Assembly (NCBI GenBank): GCA_023458375.1
Contig: JAEWZT010000005.1
Location: forward strand, 53,054 to 117,053
DNA length: 64,000 nucleotides
Reading direction: 5' to 3'
DNA from: Bacillota bacterium
Lineage (GTDB): Bacteria; Bacillota; Clostridia; Christensenellales; CAG-314
The notes beneath the pieces were generated by a model. It searched no databases. It was not told the DNA's origin and saw only the letters and a program-made list of their open reading frames with translations. A program made the translations under genes and the position numbers. Shown here in pieces: positions 18,099 through 26,025 of the stretch (the stretch's first letter is position 1; each line of letters opens with the position of its first letter).

Positions 18099-19499
18099 AT
18101 GGGAACTTGGGCGCTTGTAATCACTTTGACGGTATGCCTTACAATGACTGTTTTTATTATAAAAAAACCTACGTTAAGCGTGGGTTTTTTGAAGTTTATA
18201 GGAAAACCGCTTAAACTTGACAGCTTCTTTGTCATTGCCTTGATTGCGCCTTTGGCGCTTTTGGCAGGCGGTTTTGTAACGTTTAGGGAAGTCTTTTCGG
18301 GGTTTGCCGCCGAGGGTGAAATGAACCCTTTAAAGATTTTAATTCTGTTTTTTTCAATGTGCTTTATGTCGGTTTGTCTTGATAAGGCGGGCTTTTTTGA
18401 ATATTGCGCCGCGAAAACTTTAAGCCGAGCCAAAAAAGGACAAAAGACGCTGTTTAGCTATTTTTACTTTTTTATAGCCCTTTTGACAATATTCACCAGC
18501 AACGACATTATTATTTTGGCTTTTACGCCTTTTGTATGCTATTTTTGCAAAAGCGCAAAAATTTCCGCCTTACCCTATATTGCGGCGGAATTTGCGGCGG
18601 CAAACACATGGAGCTTGATGCTTATTATCGGAAATCCCACCAACATTTATATAGCCGCCTCTTTGGGTATCACTTTCTTAGAATACTTTAAGGTAATGGC
18701 GTTGCCCGCAATCGCCGCGGGATTGATTTCTTATTTTATTCTAAGGATTATTTTTTCTAAAAAGCTTGAAGAAGGCACTTTTATAAAAGACGGCTCGGCG
18801 CTTGACGTTAAAATAAAGGACAAGCCTGCCGCGACTGTGTCTTTGGTTTCTCTCGCCCTCTGCGTGATTTTTATGTCGGTAGGAAACTATATTCAAATGC
18901 AAATGTGGCTTATTTCATTGTGCTTTGCCGCGTTGCTTTTGGCGTCTTTGATTGCGCTTCATTTATCGCGCCTTGCCAAGAACCGCAAAAAAAGAAACAA
19001 CGGGCAAGGTTATGAAAAACCGCAAAGCGTCGTTTTGCCTTCGCTTTCCAATATGCCTTATTCCATAATTCCTTTTTTGCTTTCTATGTTTGTGGCGGTG
19101 CTTGCCCTGCAAAAACACGGCGTTACCGACGCGATAGCGCGCACGCTTTTTGGTTTAACTCATAGCGGTGCGTTAACCGCCGGCATCTTCGGTCTTTTAT
19201 CCTCTGTTATGTCAAACATATTAAACAATATTCCCATGAGCGTGCTTTTTACTGGTATACTTCAAGCGGGGAGCAATGCGACGCTTGTCCCTTATGCCGC
19301 TTACGCTACCATAATAGGCTCCAACATCGGCGCTTTTATAAGCCCTGCGGGCGCGCTTGCGGGGATAATGCTGCTTAATATTTTAAAAGACAAAGACAGC
19401 GGCTTTACAACGGTATCGTTTTTGAAATACCTTGCGCCCACCGCTTTCTTTTCCCTCGCCGCATCTATCGCCGCGCTCATTATATCGTTAAGCCTATAA
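18099..19499 (+). CDS. SLC13/ArsB/NhaD-like (ion transporter superfamily) permease
   Basis: 466-aa membrane protein with about eleven hydrophobic segments. The stretches TSNDIIILAFTPFV, MLIIGNPTNIYIAAS in the first half and NILNNIPMSVLF and GSNIGAFISPAGALAG in the second are the paired re-entrant loop motifs of the ion transporter superfamily (ArsB, NhaD, CitM, SLC13). Substrate could be an oxyanion, a dicarboxylate or Na+/H+; sequence alone does not decide. No ars regulator or reductase is adjacent, which argues against an arsenite pump. Monocistronic, ended by a hairpin at 19602. Confidence 0.8.
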   Translation: MGTWALVITLTVCLTMTVFIIKKPTLSVGFLKFIGKPLKLDSFFVIALIAPLALLAGGFVTFREVFSGFAAEGEMNPLKILILFFSMCFMSVCLDKAGFFEYCAAKTLSRAKKGQKTLFSYFYFFIALLTIFTSNDIIILAFTPFVCYFCKSAKISALPYIAAEFAAANTWSLMLIIGNPTNIYIAASLGITFLEYFKVMALPAIAAGLISYFILRIIFSKKLEEGTFIKDGSALDVKIKDKPAATVSLVSLALCVIFMSVGNYIQMQMWLISLCFAALLLASLIALHLSRLAKNRKKRNNGQGYEKPQSVVLPSLSNMPYSIIPFLLSMFVAVLALQKHGVTDAIARTLFGLTHSGALTAGIFGLLSSVMSNILNNIPMSVLFTGILQAGSNATLVPYAAYATIIGSNIGAFISPAGALAGIMLLNILKDKDSGFTTVSFLKYLAPTAFFSLAASIAALIISLSL

Positions 19500-19601
19500 G
19501 GCTCTTCTGTGTTTGCTACGGCAAGGGGCAACGTTGAAAATAATAATAAAATTAATTTTATTTACCTGTTACTGAATATTTTAAGTATTAATCCTAATGT
19601 G

Positions 19602-19636
19602 CAATAAAAAAGAGCTTTTAATCTCTTTTTTTATTG
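19602..19636. terminator. Terminator between permease and lipoprotein genes
   Basis: Stem of about 13 bp with one bulge (19602-19614 with 19623-19636) and A/T-runs on both flanks; can end transcripts from both convergent genes. Confidence 0.7.
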
Positions 19637-19642
19637 TTATTT

Positions 19643-20728
19643 TTATTTTTGTTTTTGACTGGTAAATAATTGGTCGTATTTAGGAGAGTTTTCTATGAAA
19701 ACCTCATTTGTAAAGTCGATTATTAGAGACTCGCCATTCCCATTTTTAAAAATAAAGGCTACGCTATTTATATCATACATTGTACTATTAAATGTAATTG
19801 GCATTAATCTTTGACAATAGTTATCGGATTTAATACCTGGTTTATAAAAATAATGATTATTTTTATAAAAAACAGATGTCCCCACGTCAATAAAACGTAT
19901 ATCACTATTTTCAGGATAGTTATAATAATCAATGAATGAGCTTGCGCAATAGTTGACTTTCTCTAATATTGTTTTATCTATATCTTGAGACATGTTTACT
20001 GTTTTACTTGCTGCAATTAAAGATAATAATCCTTCAATTCCATCTTCTAGTTGACCTAATTGATTATTATTAGCATTTCTAAAGCATGCATCAAGAATAG
20101 TTGCATTTTTTTCATTTATATTTATTTCAATATAACCTTGTGAAATCATATTAGGTTGTTTGTTGTTCTTAGCATTAAAGAATAATAAAACTGTGCGAGT
20201 ATGTATATTTGTATTAGAAATATACTTTGGTCCAATAAAGCCTTTTTCTAATATAATATATTTGTAATCCAAATTGTTATTTTCCAAATATTTATTGACA
20301 GCTATTTCTGTAACTCTTTTTATGTAATCAAAAAAGCCTTCATCTCCTTTAATTATATAACTAGTATCTTTTTGAAGAACTATACCCAGATCGATTTGGT
20401 CTTTGGTTGGGTCAGGGGTTGGGGTGGTGTTGAAGTAGATAGTATAACCTTTATAATTTTCTTCAAACCAGTCGAGAGTGTTGGCACCGCTTACGCCTTT
20501 TTTGGATTCTTTTAAAACCAATACCTGAGTTGTTTCATCGACTGTGTAAGTATAATATTTAGTGGTATTGCAGCCTGCAAAAGATGCTAATGTCAATACA
20601 ATCAAAGCTGTTGCTATGCCCTGCTTGATACCTTTAAATAAAATGGTATTTTTAACAGTGCCCGAAATACCTTTCTTATGGCGGGGCTGCAAACTGCCGC
20701 CGTTGTGCAACTGAATATGGTTATTCAT
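19643..20728 (-). CDS. Hypothetical lipoprotein, AT-rich, long N-terminal extension
   Basis: 361-aa predicted lipoprotein of unknown function. A hydrophobic segment (about 38-50) leads to a lipobox-like SFAGC with Cys at 53. Unusually, about 36 hydrophilic residues with several His and Gln precede the hydrophobic core; no later in-frame start is available, and GAGG lies at proper spacing before the ATG at 20728. The exported part is a non-repetitive, Asn/Ile/Tyr-rich domain. The body of the gene is visibly more AT-rich than its neighbours, while the first 35 codons are not. No family recognised. It has a near-perfect promoter of its own. Confidence 0.75.
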   Translation of the reverse strand: MNNHIQLHNGGSLQPRHKKGISGTVKNTILFKGIKQGIATALIVLTLASFAGCNTTKYYTYTVDETTQVLVLKESKKGVSGANTLDWFEENYKGYTIYFNTTPTPDPTKDQIDLGIVLQKDTSYIIKGDEGFFDYIKRVTEIAVNKYLENNNLDYKYIILEKGFIGPKYISNTNIHTRTVLLFFNAKNNKQPNMISQGYIEININEKNATILDACFRNANNNQLGQLEDGIEGLLSLIAASKTVNMSQDIDKTILEKVNYCASSFIDYYNYPENSDIRFIDVGTSVFYKNNHYFYKPGIKSDNYCQRLMPITFNSTMYDINSVAFIFKNGNGESLIIDFTNEVFIENSPKYDQLFTSQKQK

Positions 20729-20800
20729 ATTAACCTCGTATTATTTATTTATATACACGTTTTCAAAAATATAAATTACAAATAATTTTTTTGTACTAGT

Positions 20801-20829
20801 ATTATACCACAGGCGAGATAGTTTGTCAA
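20801..20829 (-). promoter_or_regulatory. Consensus sigma-A promoter of the AT-rich lipoprotein gene
   Basis: Minus strand: TTGACA (20829-20824), exactly 17 bp, TATAAT (20806-20801) with extended -10 TGG. Full match to consensus, followed by a 5' leader of about 65 nt. Confidence 0.9.
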
Positions 20830-21134
20830 TATCAATATAAATGAAACATGAACCCCAAGTGCCTGCGGCGTTAAGCTATGATTTAAGATAAAATACATAA
20901 GTCCTTTGCATAAAATGGGTCCATAATTATTTTTTTGCCATTTTATCCTTGTTTTTATTTTGGGAAGCAGCCCCGTCTGGGCGTCGCCGTATTAGTGTCG
21001 CCGTTTTTTACCTCCGTAAGCACAGTTTTCTTGCTGTTTTACTTATATGTTTTAAGTTATGCAAACTTGCTATGGATTTACTTTCTTTGCGCGTTGCGTT
21101 TTTCAACCGCAGCTTTTTGTTTTGCCCGCGCTTT
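20830..21134. other. Intergenic region, no gene seen
   Basis: Contains a 9-bp inverted repeat (20910-20918 with 20938-20946). Overlapping short frames on both strands near 20935-21150 look like chance and cross the amidase promoter. Confidence 0.5.
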
Positions 21135-21164
21135 TTAACAACTTTACGCTGATTTTTGTATATT
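21135..21164 (+). promoter_or_regulatory. Predicted promoter of amidase gene (leaderless type)
   Basis: TTAACA (21135-21140), 18-bp spacer, TATATT (21159-21164), then six bases to the ATG at 21171. No Shine-Dalgarno sequence. Confidence 0.5.
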
Positions 21165-21170
21165 ATAACT

Positions 21171-21662
21171 ATGCTTATAAATATTGAGTATAACAGAAAA
21201 AAAGTTTTTGAATATGCAAAAACTTGGGCGACAAAACGCAACCCCCGTTACTACGACTTCGGCAACCTCGGCGGCGACTGCACCAACTTCGTGTCGCAAT
21301 GCGTTTACGCGGGCTGCGGCGTAATGAACTTTACGCCCGTTACGGGTTGGTATTTTATAAGCGCAAACAACCGCTCGCCCTCTTGGTCGGGCGTTGAGTT
21401 CTTTTATAATTTTTTTGTGTCAAACAGCTCCGTTGGTCCCTACGGCAAAATTGTAAATAAAGACCGTGCAGAAATAGGGGACGTCATTCAGCTTCAAAGT
21501 ATGTCGGGCAGGTTTTACCATTCCCTTGTGGTGACTTCAACGGAAAGGGGAGAAATCTTGGTGTCCTCTCACGACAACGACGCCTTTAACCGCCCGTTAA
21601 ACAGCTATGCCTACCACGCTTTGCGCTGTATCCATATAATTGCCGCAAGAAAATACCCGTAA
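21171..21662 (+). CDS. Amidase_6-type putative amidase domain protein
   Basis: 163-aa stand-alone domain of the 'putative amidase domain' family (papain/NlpC-P60-like fold) found in Firmicutes, often near sporulation or cell-wall genes. Seen: GGDCTNFVSQ with the candidate catalytic Cys (near residue 37), AEIGDVIQLQ, and the His region FYHSLVVTS, then SSHDND. No signal peptide is visible on this start, so it would be cytoplasmic unless exported otherwise. An in-frame TTG at 21156 lies inside the promoter and is rejected. Confidence 0.85.
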   Translation: MLINIEYNRKKVFEYAKTWATKRNPRYYDFGNLGGDCTNFVSQCVYAGCGVMNFTPVTGWYFISANNRSPSWSGVEFFYNFFVSNSSVGPYGKIVNKDRAEIGDVIQLQSMSGRFYHSLVVTSTERGEILVSSHDNDAFNRPLNSYAYHALRCIHIIAARKYP

Positions 21663-21718
21663 ACCGTCGGTATGTTTTGCATATAAACGCAGATTTACTT
21701 TAATAGAACAATAACCGC

Positions 21719-22141
21719 CTATTGCAAATTGATTACCATATTCACTTCGTGTATACCATCTTCCTCAACGACGTCGGTTTGCGTAAAACCCGCCTTTTCG
21801 TAAATATGTTTGGCGCGCCCGTTGCCGTAAATATATGTAGTGGTAATTTCACGGGCGTTATAATATGTTTTTAGAAACTCAAATAAATCTAGTAATACCG
21901 AACTGCCCAAACCTTGGTTGCGGCATTCTTTATCTACGGCATAGTTCCATAAAAAATAACCGCCGCCGTAGTCCCTCAACATTGCGAACGCAACCATTTT
22001 ATCTTTGTAATAAATATCAAAGCCAACGGTGTTTGGTTTTTCCAATGCTTTTTTGATGTTGTCGGCACAAGATATCTGCTTAAAATCTTCCTGCGGCAGT
22101 TGCAGTTTTAACTCAAAACTTCTTTCAAACCTATATTTCAT
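21719..22141 (-). CDS. GNAT family N-acetyltransferase
   Basis: 140-aa GNAT acetyltransferase that would move an acetyl group from acetyl-CoA to an amine; substrate unknown. Seen: the acetyl-CoA loop in CRNQGLGSSVLLDLFE and the C-terminal GNGRAKHIYEKAGF. The general pattern resembles BltD/SpeG-type diamine acetyltransferases, but that is weak. I place the start at ATG 22141, seven bases after an extended -10 promoter; longer frames reach 22204 and overlap DUF488. Probably leaderless. Confidence 0.85.
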   Translation of the reverse strand: MKYRFERSFELKLQLPQEDFKQISCADNIKKALEKPNTVGFDIYYKDKMVAFAMLRDYGGGYFLWNYAVDKECRNQGLGSSVLLDLFEFLKTYYNAREITTTYIYGNGRAKHIYEKAGFTQTDVVEEDGIHEVNMVINLQ

Positions 22142-22148
22142 ATTATTC

Positions 22149-22157
22149 ATTATACCA
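22149..22157 (-). promoter_or_regulatory. Extended -10 promoter of GNAT gene (leaderless type)
   Basis: Minus strand TGG-TATAAT (22157-22149), seven bases before the ATG at 22141; the -35 is poor and lies in the 3' end of the DUF488 gene. Confidence 0.55.
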
Positions 22158-22169
22158 CGTTTTTGTAAA

Positions 22170-22703
22170 TTAGCTTTTAGGATAAATAACTTTTTTGCCG
22201 TCAAAAACCGCCTTAGCCCCGTATTTGTTTATTTGGTGCGTTACAGACTTGTTTTCTTCCAAAATATGACGCACGCAAAAACCCTCAAAAGCTAAACTGT
22301 TGGAAATGAGCAGCCTGTGGCACTTCCAAGGCACGCTTTCGGCGCACATTATGCAGGTCTTTGTCCTGCGCACAATTTTTGCCAGCTCGTTCAGCCCCTC
22401 TTGGTATTCTTGCGTAAGGGTATACGCGGCATAGTTTTTAAAGGCTATATGGTTCCAACCCTCAACCAGACGGTCGTCAATTTCAGGCATTTTTCTTCGC
22501 CGCCCGCCCAACTGCGGCATATGAAGATACTCAATGTCCGCTAAAACAACCCATTGCGCCATGTTTTCTTTGTTAAACTGCGGCACATGCCTGCTTCCGG
22601 GATATGAGCGGACGTCAACGAGCGTTTTTATCTCAAACGATTTGAGCATGCTTATAAACTCTTCACAGCTATGGGTTGAATGTCCTATTGTGAATATTTC
22701 CAT
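22170..22703 (-). CDS. DUF488 family protein
   Basis: 177-aa DUF488 protein. Seen: the family start EIFTIGHSTHS, LVDVRSYPGSRHVPQFN, PQLGGRR, and the Cys-rich centre MCAESVPWKCHR. Members are small cytoplasmic proteins of unknown function, sometimes linked to thiol or nucleic-acid chemistry through the Cys/His motif. The ATG at 22703 is six bases downstream of a -10 hexamer with no Shine-Dalgarno sequence; the longer frame to 22745 would overlap the promoter. Confidence 0.88.
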   Translation of the reverse strand: MEIFTIGHSTHSCEEFISMLKSFEIKTLVDVRSYPGSRHVPQFNKENMAQWVVLADIEYLHMPQLGGRRRKMPEIDDRLVEGWNHIAFKNYAAYTLTQEYQEGLNELAKIVRRTKTCIMCAESVPWKCHRLLISNSLAFEGFCVRHILEENKSVTHQINKYGAKAVFDGKKVIYPKS

Positions 22704-22709
22704 AGCGTT

Positions 22710-22738
22710 ATTATCTTCACTTTGTTTCAATTTAACAA
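22710..22738 (-). promoter_or_regulatory. Predicted promoter of DUF488 gene (leaderless type)
   Basis: Minus strand: TTGTTA (22738-22733), 17-bp spacer, GATAAT (22715-22710), then six bases to the ATG at 22703. Confidence 0.5.
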
Positions 22739-23101
22739 TCTGCAAAACGCTTGCGTTGACTTTGTCATTGACTTTTCATTGATGAATTAATTAGAGGTAA
22801 AAAATTAAACATAAAGACAAAAAGAAAGGATAACATTAAATATTGGTAGCGCGAAAAAAAGTAGCGCAATAAAAACATAATTTTTATTCCTGCTTTTGCG
22901 GCTATGGTCGCCGCTTTTGACTTTGCTTTAAGCATGTAGTTTAATTAAAAATGTTCCTTTAAGGATAATGGCGCTCTACTCTCTTTATTCTGGTTTATTC
23001 TCCCTGTCTTTACTATTTAACATTTTGTAAATAAATAAGATTAAATTGGGGGGGGGTATATTGTCTTGTAATTAGGCACAACTCACTAAAACCGCAATAC
23101 A
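22739..23101. other. Intergenic region, no gene seen
   Basis: AT-rich spacer between the DUF488 promoter and the tRNA terminator. It contains a run of nine G (23048-23056). No convincing open frame. Confidence 0.5.
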
Positions 23102-23137
23102 TAAAAAATGACAACCGAAAGTTTTGCGGTTGTCATT
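23102..23137 (-). terminator. Terminator of the tRNA operon
   Basis: 11-bp perfect stem (23137-23127 with 23117-23107), 9-nt loop, then a T-run on the minus strand, directly after the tRNA-Leu CCA. Confidence 0.88.
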
Positions 23138-23222
23138 GGTGCCGATGGCCGGACTCGAACCGGCATGATGTTGCCATCGAGGGATTTTAAGTCCCTTGCG
23201 TCTGCCATTTCGCCACATCGGC
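23137..23222 (-). tRNA. tRNA-Leu (TAA anticodon)
   Basis: 86 nt including encoded CCA. Acceptor stem GCCGATG pairs with CATCGGC; anticodon loop CTTAAAA gives TAA; T-arm GGTTCGAGTCC; long variable arm as in class II tRNAs. Last gene of the tRNA operon. Confidence 0.95.
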
Positions 23223-23344
23223 ATATAAGTTTACCGCCCCTTTGGCGGGACGGTATCTCTTTGGGGGTCCCCGAAAAATTACAAACTTTGTGCGGTATTT
23301 TGGGGTTTTTTCGTTTAGCCGCTAAACTTTTAACGGACTAATTT

Positions 23345-23418
23345 TGGAGGCACCACCCAGATTCGGACTGGGGGTGAGGGTTTTGCAGACCCTTGCCTTA
23401 CCACTTGGCTATGGTGCC
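23345..23418 (-). tRNA. tRNA-Cys (GCA anticodon)
   Basis: 74 nt including encoded CCA. Acceptor stem GGCACCA with TGGTGCC; anticodon loop CTGCAAA gives GCA; T-loop GTCCGAATC. Confidence 0.95.
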
Positions 23419-23445
23419 AACAGTCCCACGGTAAATGGGCATAAA

Positions 23446-23520
23446 TGGAGCGGGAGACGGGATTCGGACCCGCGACATTTGCCTTGGCAAGGCAACGCTC
23501 TACCACTGAGCCACTCCCGC
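23446..23520 (-). tRNA. tRNA-Gly (GCC anticodon)
   Basis: 75 nt including encoded CCA. Acceptor stem GCGGGAG with CTCCCGC; anticodon loop TTGCCAA gives GCC; T-loop GTCCGAATC. First gene of the tRNA operon. Confidence 0.95.
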
Positions 23521-23545
23521 GCGCGCTGTTTAACCAGCGAAGATT

Positions 23546-23574
23546 AGTTTAGCAAAAAGCCGCGTAAAAATCAA
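23546..23574 (-). promoter_or_regulatory. Predicted promoter of the tRNA operon
   Basis: Minus strand: TTGATT (23574-23569), 17-bp spacer, TAAACT (23551-23546) with extended -10 TGC. Confidence 0.65.
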
Positions 23575-23666
23575 GCGTTTTAGGCTAATTTTCCTAATAA
23601 GCCATAAAGCTCTTTTAATTTAAAAGATTTTTTTATCTTATTATTCATATGTTTTGGATTGGTATA

Positions 23667-23675
23667 TGTTACAAT
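23667..23675 (+). promoter_or_regulatory. Extended -10 promoter of HtrA-like gene
   Basis: TGT-TACAAT (23667-23675), weak -35; AAGGAG follows before the ATG at 23699. Confidence 0.55.
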
Positions 23676-23698
23676 ATTTATACGCTAAGGAGAATTAT

Positions 23699-24877
23699 AT
23701 GAAAAAGGTTTTTAAGGCGGTTTTTGTTTTATTATTGGCGGTGTGTGTTTTATCCTTTGCGGCTTGCGGCCAAAAAGAAATATCGGCAATATACATAAAC
23801 GGCGAAGGTCATATCATTATTGAGTATTCCGACGGTACCTATTTGGACGGCGGAGAAACTCCAAACGCCTCTAATTCCACTCAAAGAAGCGTGAGCAAGG
23901 CGCTTTTGAGCAGCGTAAGCGTTTACAGCGATACTTCCGCCGGTTCGGGCGTAATTTATAAGCTTGACAAAGCAGAGGGAAACGCATACATAATTACAAA
24001 TTATCACGTCATTTACGACGCCGACAAGGGGCTTTCCACAAAGTTTTCCGTCATGATTTACGGACAGGAATTTAGCGACTATATAATAGACGCGACATAT
24101 GTGGGCGGCTCAATGACTTACGACATAGCGCTTTTGCGCATTGATAACAGCGAAATAATAAAAAACAGCGACTGCCTTGAAGCTACTGTGGGAAACAGCA
24201 ACGAAGTGGTGCCAGGCGTTTTTGCAATAGCCGTAGGCAATCCCAAGGGAGAGGGCATTTCGGCAACTTACGGCATTGTCAACGTAGACAGCGAGCAAAT
24301 TACAATGACGGGCGCGGACGACAAAACGGTGCTGGATTTTAGGGTAATGAGAGTTGATACCCCCGTAAACTCGGGCAATTCGGGCGGCGGGCTTTTTGAC
24401 GGGGAGGGAAACTTAATAGGCATAGTAAACGCAAAAACCAAAGATTTAAGCATTGAAAATATCGGCTACGCAATTCCAAGCAACGTCGCGCTTAATGTAG
24501 CCTCTAACATACTTTACAACTACCTTAACAGCGGCTTACAGCAAGTTCAGAAATGTCTTTTGGGCGTAACTGTGTTAGGTAGCCCGCGGAAAGCGGTTTA
24601 TAACGAGCAAAGCGGCAAGACTGAAATTGTTGAGCAAGTAACGGTAAAGGAAACGTCTTTGGGTTCGCTTTCCTATGAAAACTTTTATGTTGACGACATA
24701 ATTATCAGCGGCACATTAGGCGGCCATACCGTAACCTTTACCCGCTCTTTCCATATCGTTGACTTTATGCTTTTGGTAAATAACGGCGACACGGTTACTT
24801 TTAAAGTGCTGCGCGGCGGCAAAGAAGAGGAAGTTGTTATCACCATACCGCAAGGGCACGCCAAACCGATTATTTGA
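23699..24877 (+). CDS. HtrA-like serine protease, lipoprotein
   Basis: 392-aa predicted lipoprotein with a trypsin-like protease domain. Signal peptide with lipobox SFAAC (Cys 23). Catalytic triad seen: His103 in TNYHVIYD, Asp142 in YDIALLRI, Ser228 in SGNSGGGL. The C-terminal 100 residues resemble a divergent PDZ domain (DDIIISGTLGG, DFMLLVNNGDTV), as in HtrA/DegP quality-control proteases, but with a large insertion. Anchoring by lipid instead of a transmembrane helix is unusual for Firmicute HtrA. Start is the ATG behind AAGGAG. Own promoter; single gene. Confidence 0.88.
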   Translation: MKKVFKAVFVLLLAVCVLSFAACGQKEISAIYINGEGHIIIEYSDGTYLDGGETPNASNSTQRSVSKALLSSVSVYSDTSAGSGVIYKLDKAEGNAYIITNYHVIYDADKGLSTKFSVMIYGQEFSDYIIDATYVGGSMTYDIALLRIDNSEIIKNSDCLEATVGNSNEVVPGVFAIAVGNPKGEGISATYGIVNVDSEQITMTGADDKTVLDFRVMRVDTPVNSGNSGGGLFDGEGNLIGIVNAKTKDLSIENIGYAIPSNVALNVASNILYNYLNSGLQQVQKCLLGVTVLGSPRKAVYNEQSGKTEIVEQVTVKETSLGSLSYENFYVDDIIISGTLGGHTVTFTRSFHIVDFMLLVNNGDTVTFKVLRGGKEEEVVITIPQGHAKPII

Positions 24878-24891
24878 GTTTTTATATGCGC

Positions 24892-24920
24892 TTGAAAAAA
24901 CCACTTGCGTATGTTATTAT
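24892..24920 (+). promoter_or_regulatory. Predicted promoter of degV/fakB
   Basis: TTGAAA (24892-24897), 17-bp spacer, TATTAT (24915-24920) with extended -10 TGT; AAGGAG precedes the ATG. Confidence 0.7.
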
Positions 24921-24949
24921 AACGCTAATTTATAAGGAGAAAAAAAATT

Positions 24950-25840
24950 ATGGTTAAGTTCTTTTTATCAACGGACAGCACCGCAGACTTGTTTGCCGAT
25001 GAAATAAGTAGTATGGGCTTGGGCTTTTTGCCCCTAACTCTTACACTTGAAAGAAACGGCGGATACGAGTTTATGGACGACAAGTTTACCGAATACAGCC
25101 AATATACCGACTTTTACGATATGCTGCGCGCCGCAGTCCCCGCAAAGACTTCTATGAACAACCTTGAAAAGCATAAGGAATATTTTACCTCGCTTGCTAA
25201 AAAAGGAGTTACCGATTGTTTGCATTTTACTATTTCTTACGGGCTTGCGCCTACTATGGACGTAGCAAACCAAGCGGCGGCGGAAGTCAAAGCCGAATAT
25301 CCTAAGTTTAACGTTAAGGTTGTGGAAAGCCACACCACGACGGTGGGGCAGGGTATGCTTGTTAAGGGAGCCTATAAGTTACAGCAGGGCGGCGCTTCGC
25401 TGCAAGAGGCATACGATTGGGCGGAGTATTCAAAACATCGCATACAGCACTTTATTATTGTCAGCGACTTACAGCACTTAAAACGGGGCGGCAGGGTTTC
25501 GGGAGCCGCCGCGGCAATAGGCACAATGATGAACTTAAAAATCTACTTAACCTTTGATAAAAACGGCAAGCTCGCCGTTTTGAAAAAGATTATGGGAGGC
25601 ACCAAAAAAGCCATTAAAACCATCATTGATGAGGGCAAACCTTTCACTTTGGCAAAGGAGCATTATCTTACGGCCGCCCACAGCGACAACGAAAAAGAAG
25701 TAAACGAGCTTATCGCTGCGCTCAAAGAGCAGTTTGGGGTTGAGGCGGAAAAGCGTATCGTAGGACCTACTATAGGCTGCCATTTAGGGCCGGGCGCTAT
25801 CGCCTACGTATTTATTAGCAACGAGGAAAGAGCCGTTTAA
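24950..25840 (+). CDS. DegV family protein (FakB-like fatty acid carrier)
   Basis: 296-aa DegV-family protein. Members bind one long-chain fatty acid and, as FakB, present it to the kinase FakA. Seen: N-terminal STDSTADL, the TSMNNLEKHKEYF region, ESHTTTVGQGMLV, the LKRGGRVSGAAAAIG motif, and C-terminal GPTIGCHLGPGAIAYVF. The likely kinase partner is the YloV-like protein at 11579-13264. Full family length. Monocistronic, with promoter and terminator. Confidence 0.93.
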   Translation: MVKFFLSTDSTADLFADEISSMGLGFLPLTLTLERNGGYEFMDDKFTEYSQYTDFYDMLRAAVPAKTSMNNLEKHKEYFTSLAKKGVTDCLHFTISYGLAPTMDVANQAAAEVKAEYPKFNVKVVESHTTTVGQGMLVKGAYKLQQGGASLQEAYDWAEYSKHRIQHFIIVSDLQHLKRGGRVSGAAAAIGTMMNLKIYLTFDKNGKLAVLKKIMGGTKKAIKTIIDEGKPFTLAKEHYLTAAHSDNEKEVNELIAALKEQFGVEAEKRIVGPTIGCHLGPGAIAYVFISNEERAV

Positions 25841-25906
25841 CGGTTGTTTCAAGCCCTCAATACGCAGGCTAAGGACAGAGGCTGTTAAAATTAAAGGAAA
25901 AATAAT

Positions 25907-25940
25907 AAGGAAAAGTTGTTAAAAGCTTTTCCTTTTTTAT
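25907..25940 (+). terminator. Terminator after degV
   Basis: 9-bp stem (25907-25915 with 25926-25934), 10-nt loop, T6. Confidence 0.85.
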
Positions 25941-26025
25941 TGTTTGATATTAGATTTAAGTTTAGATTTAAAACCGTTTTGTAGCAAATCTATGTTAATA
26001 ATATCTGTTTTGCTCCCGCGAATTT

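Noticed and set aside
18099..19499. Arsenite efflux pump ArsB
   Set aside because: Only the superfamily fold is supported; no ars regulator, reductase or ATPase gene is near.
20935..21152. Short overlapping plus-strand frames before the amidase gene
   Set aside because: They lack Shine-Dalgarno sites and family resemblance and cross the amidase promoter.
23048..23056. Run of nine G as a possible phase-variation tract
   Set aside because: It lies outside any coding frame, beyond the tRNA terminator, and is not between a visible promoter's elements.
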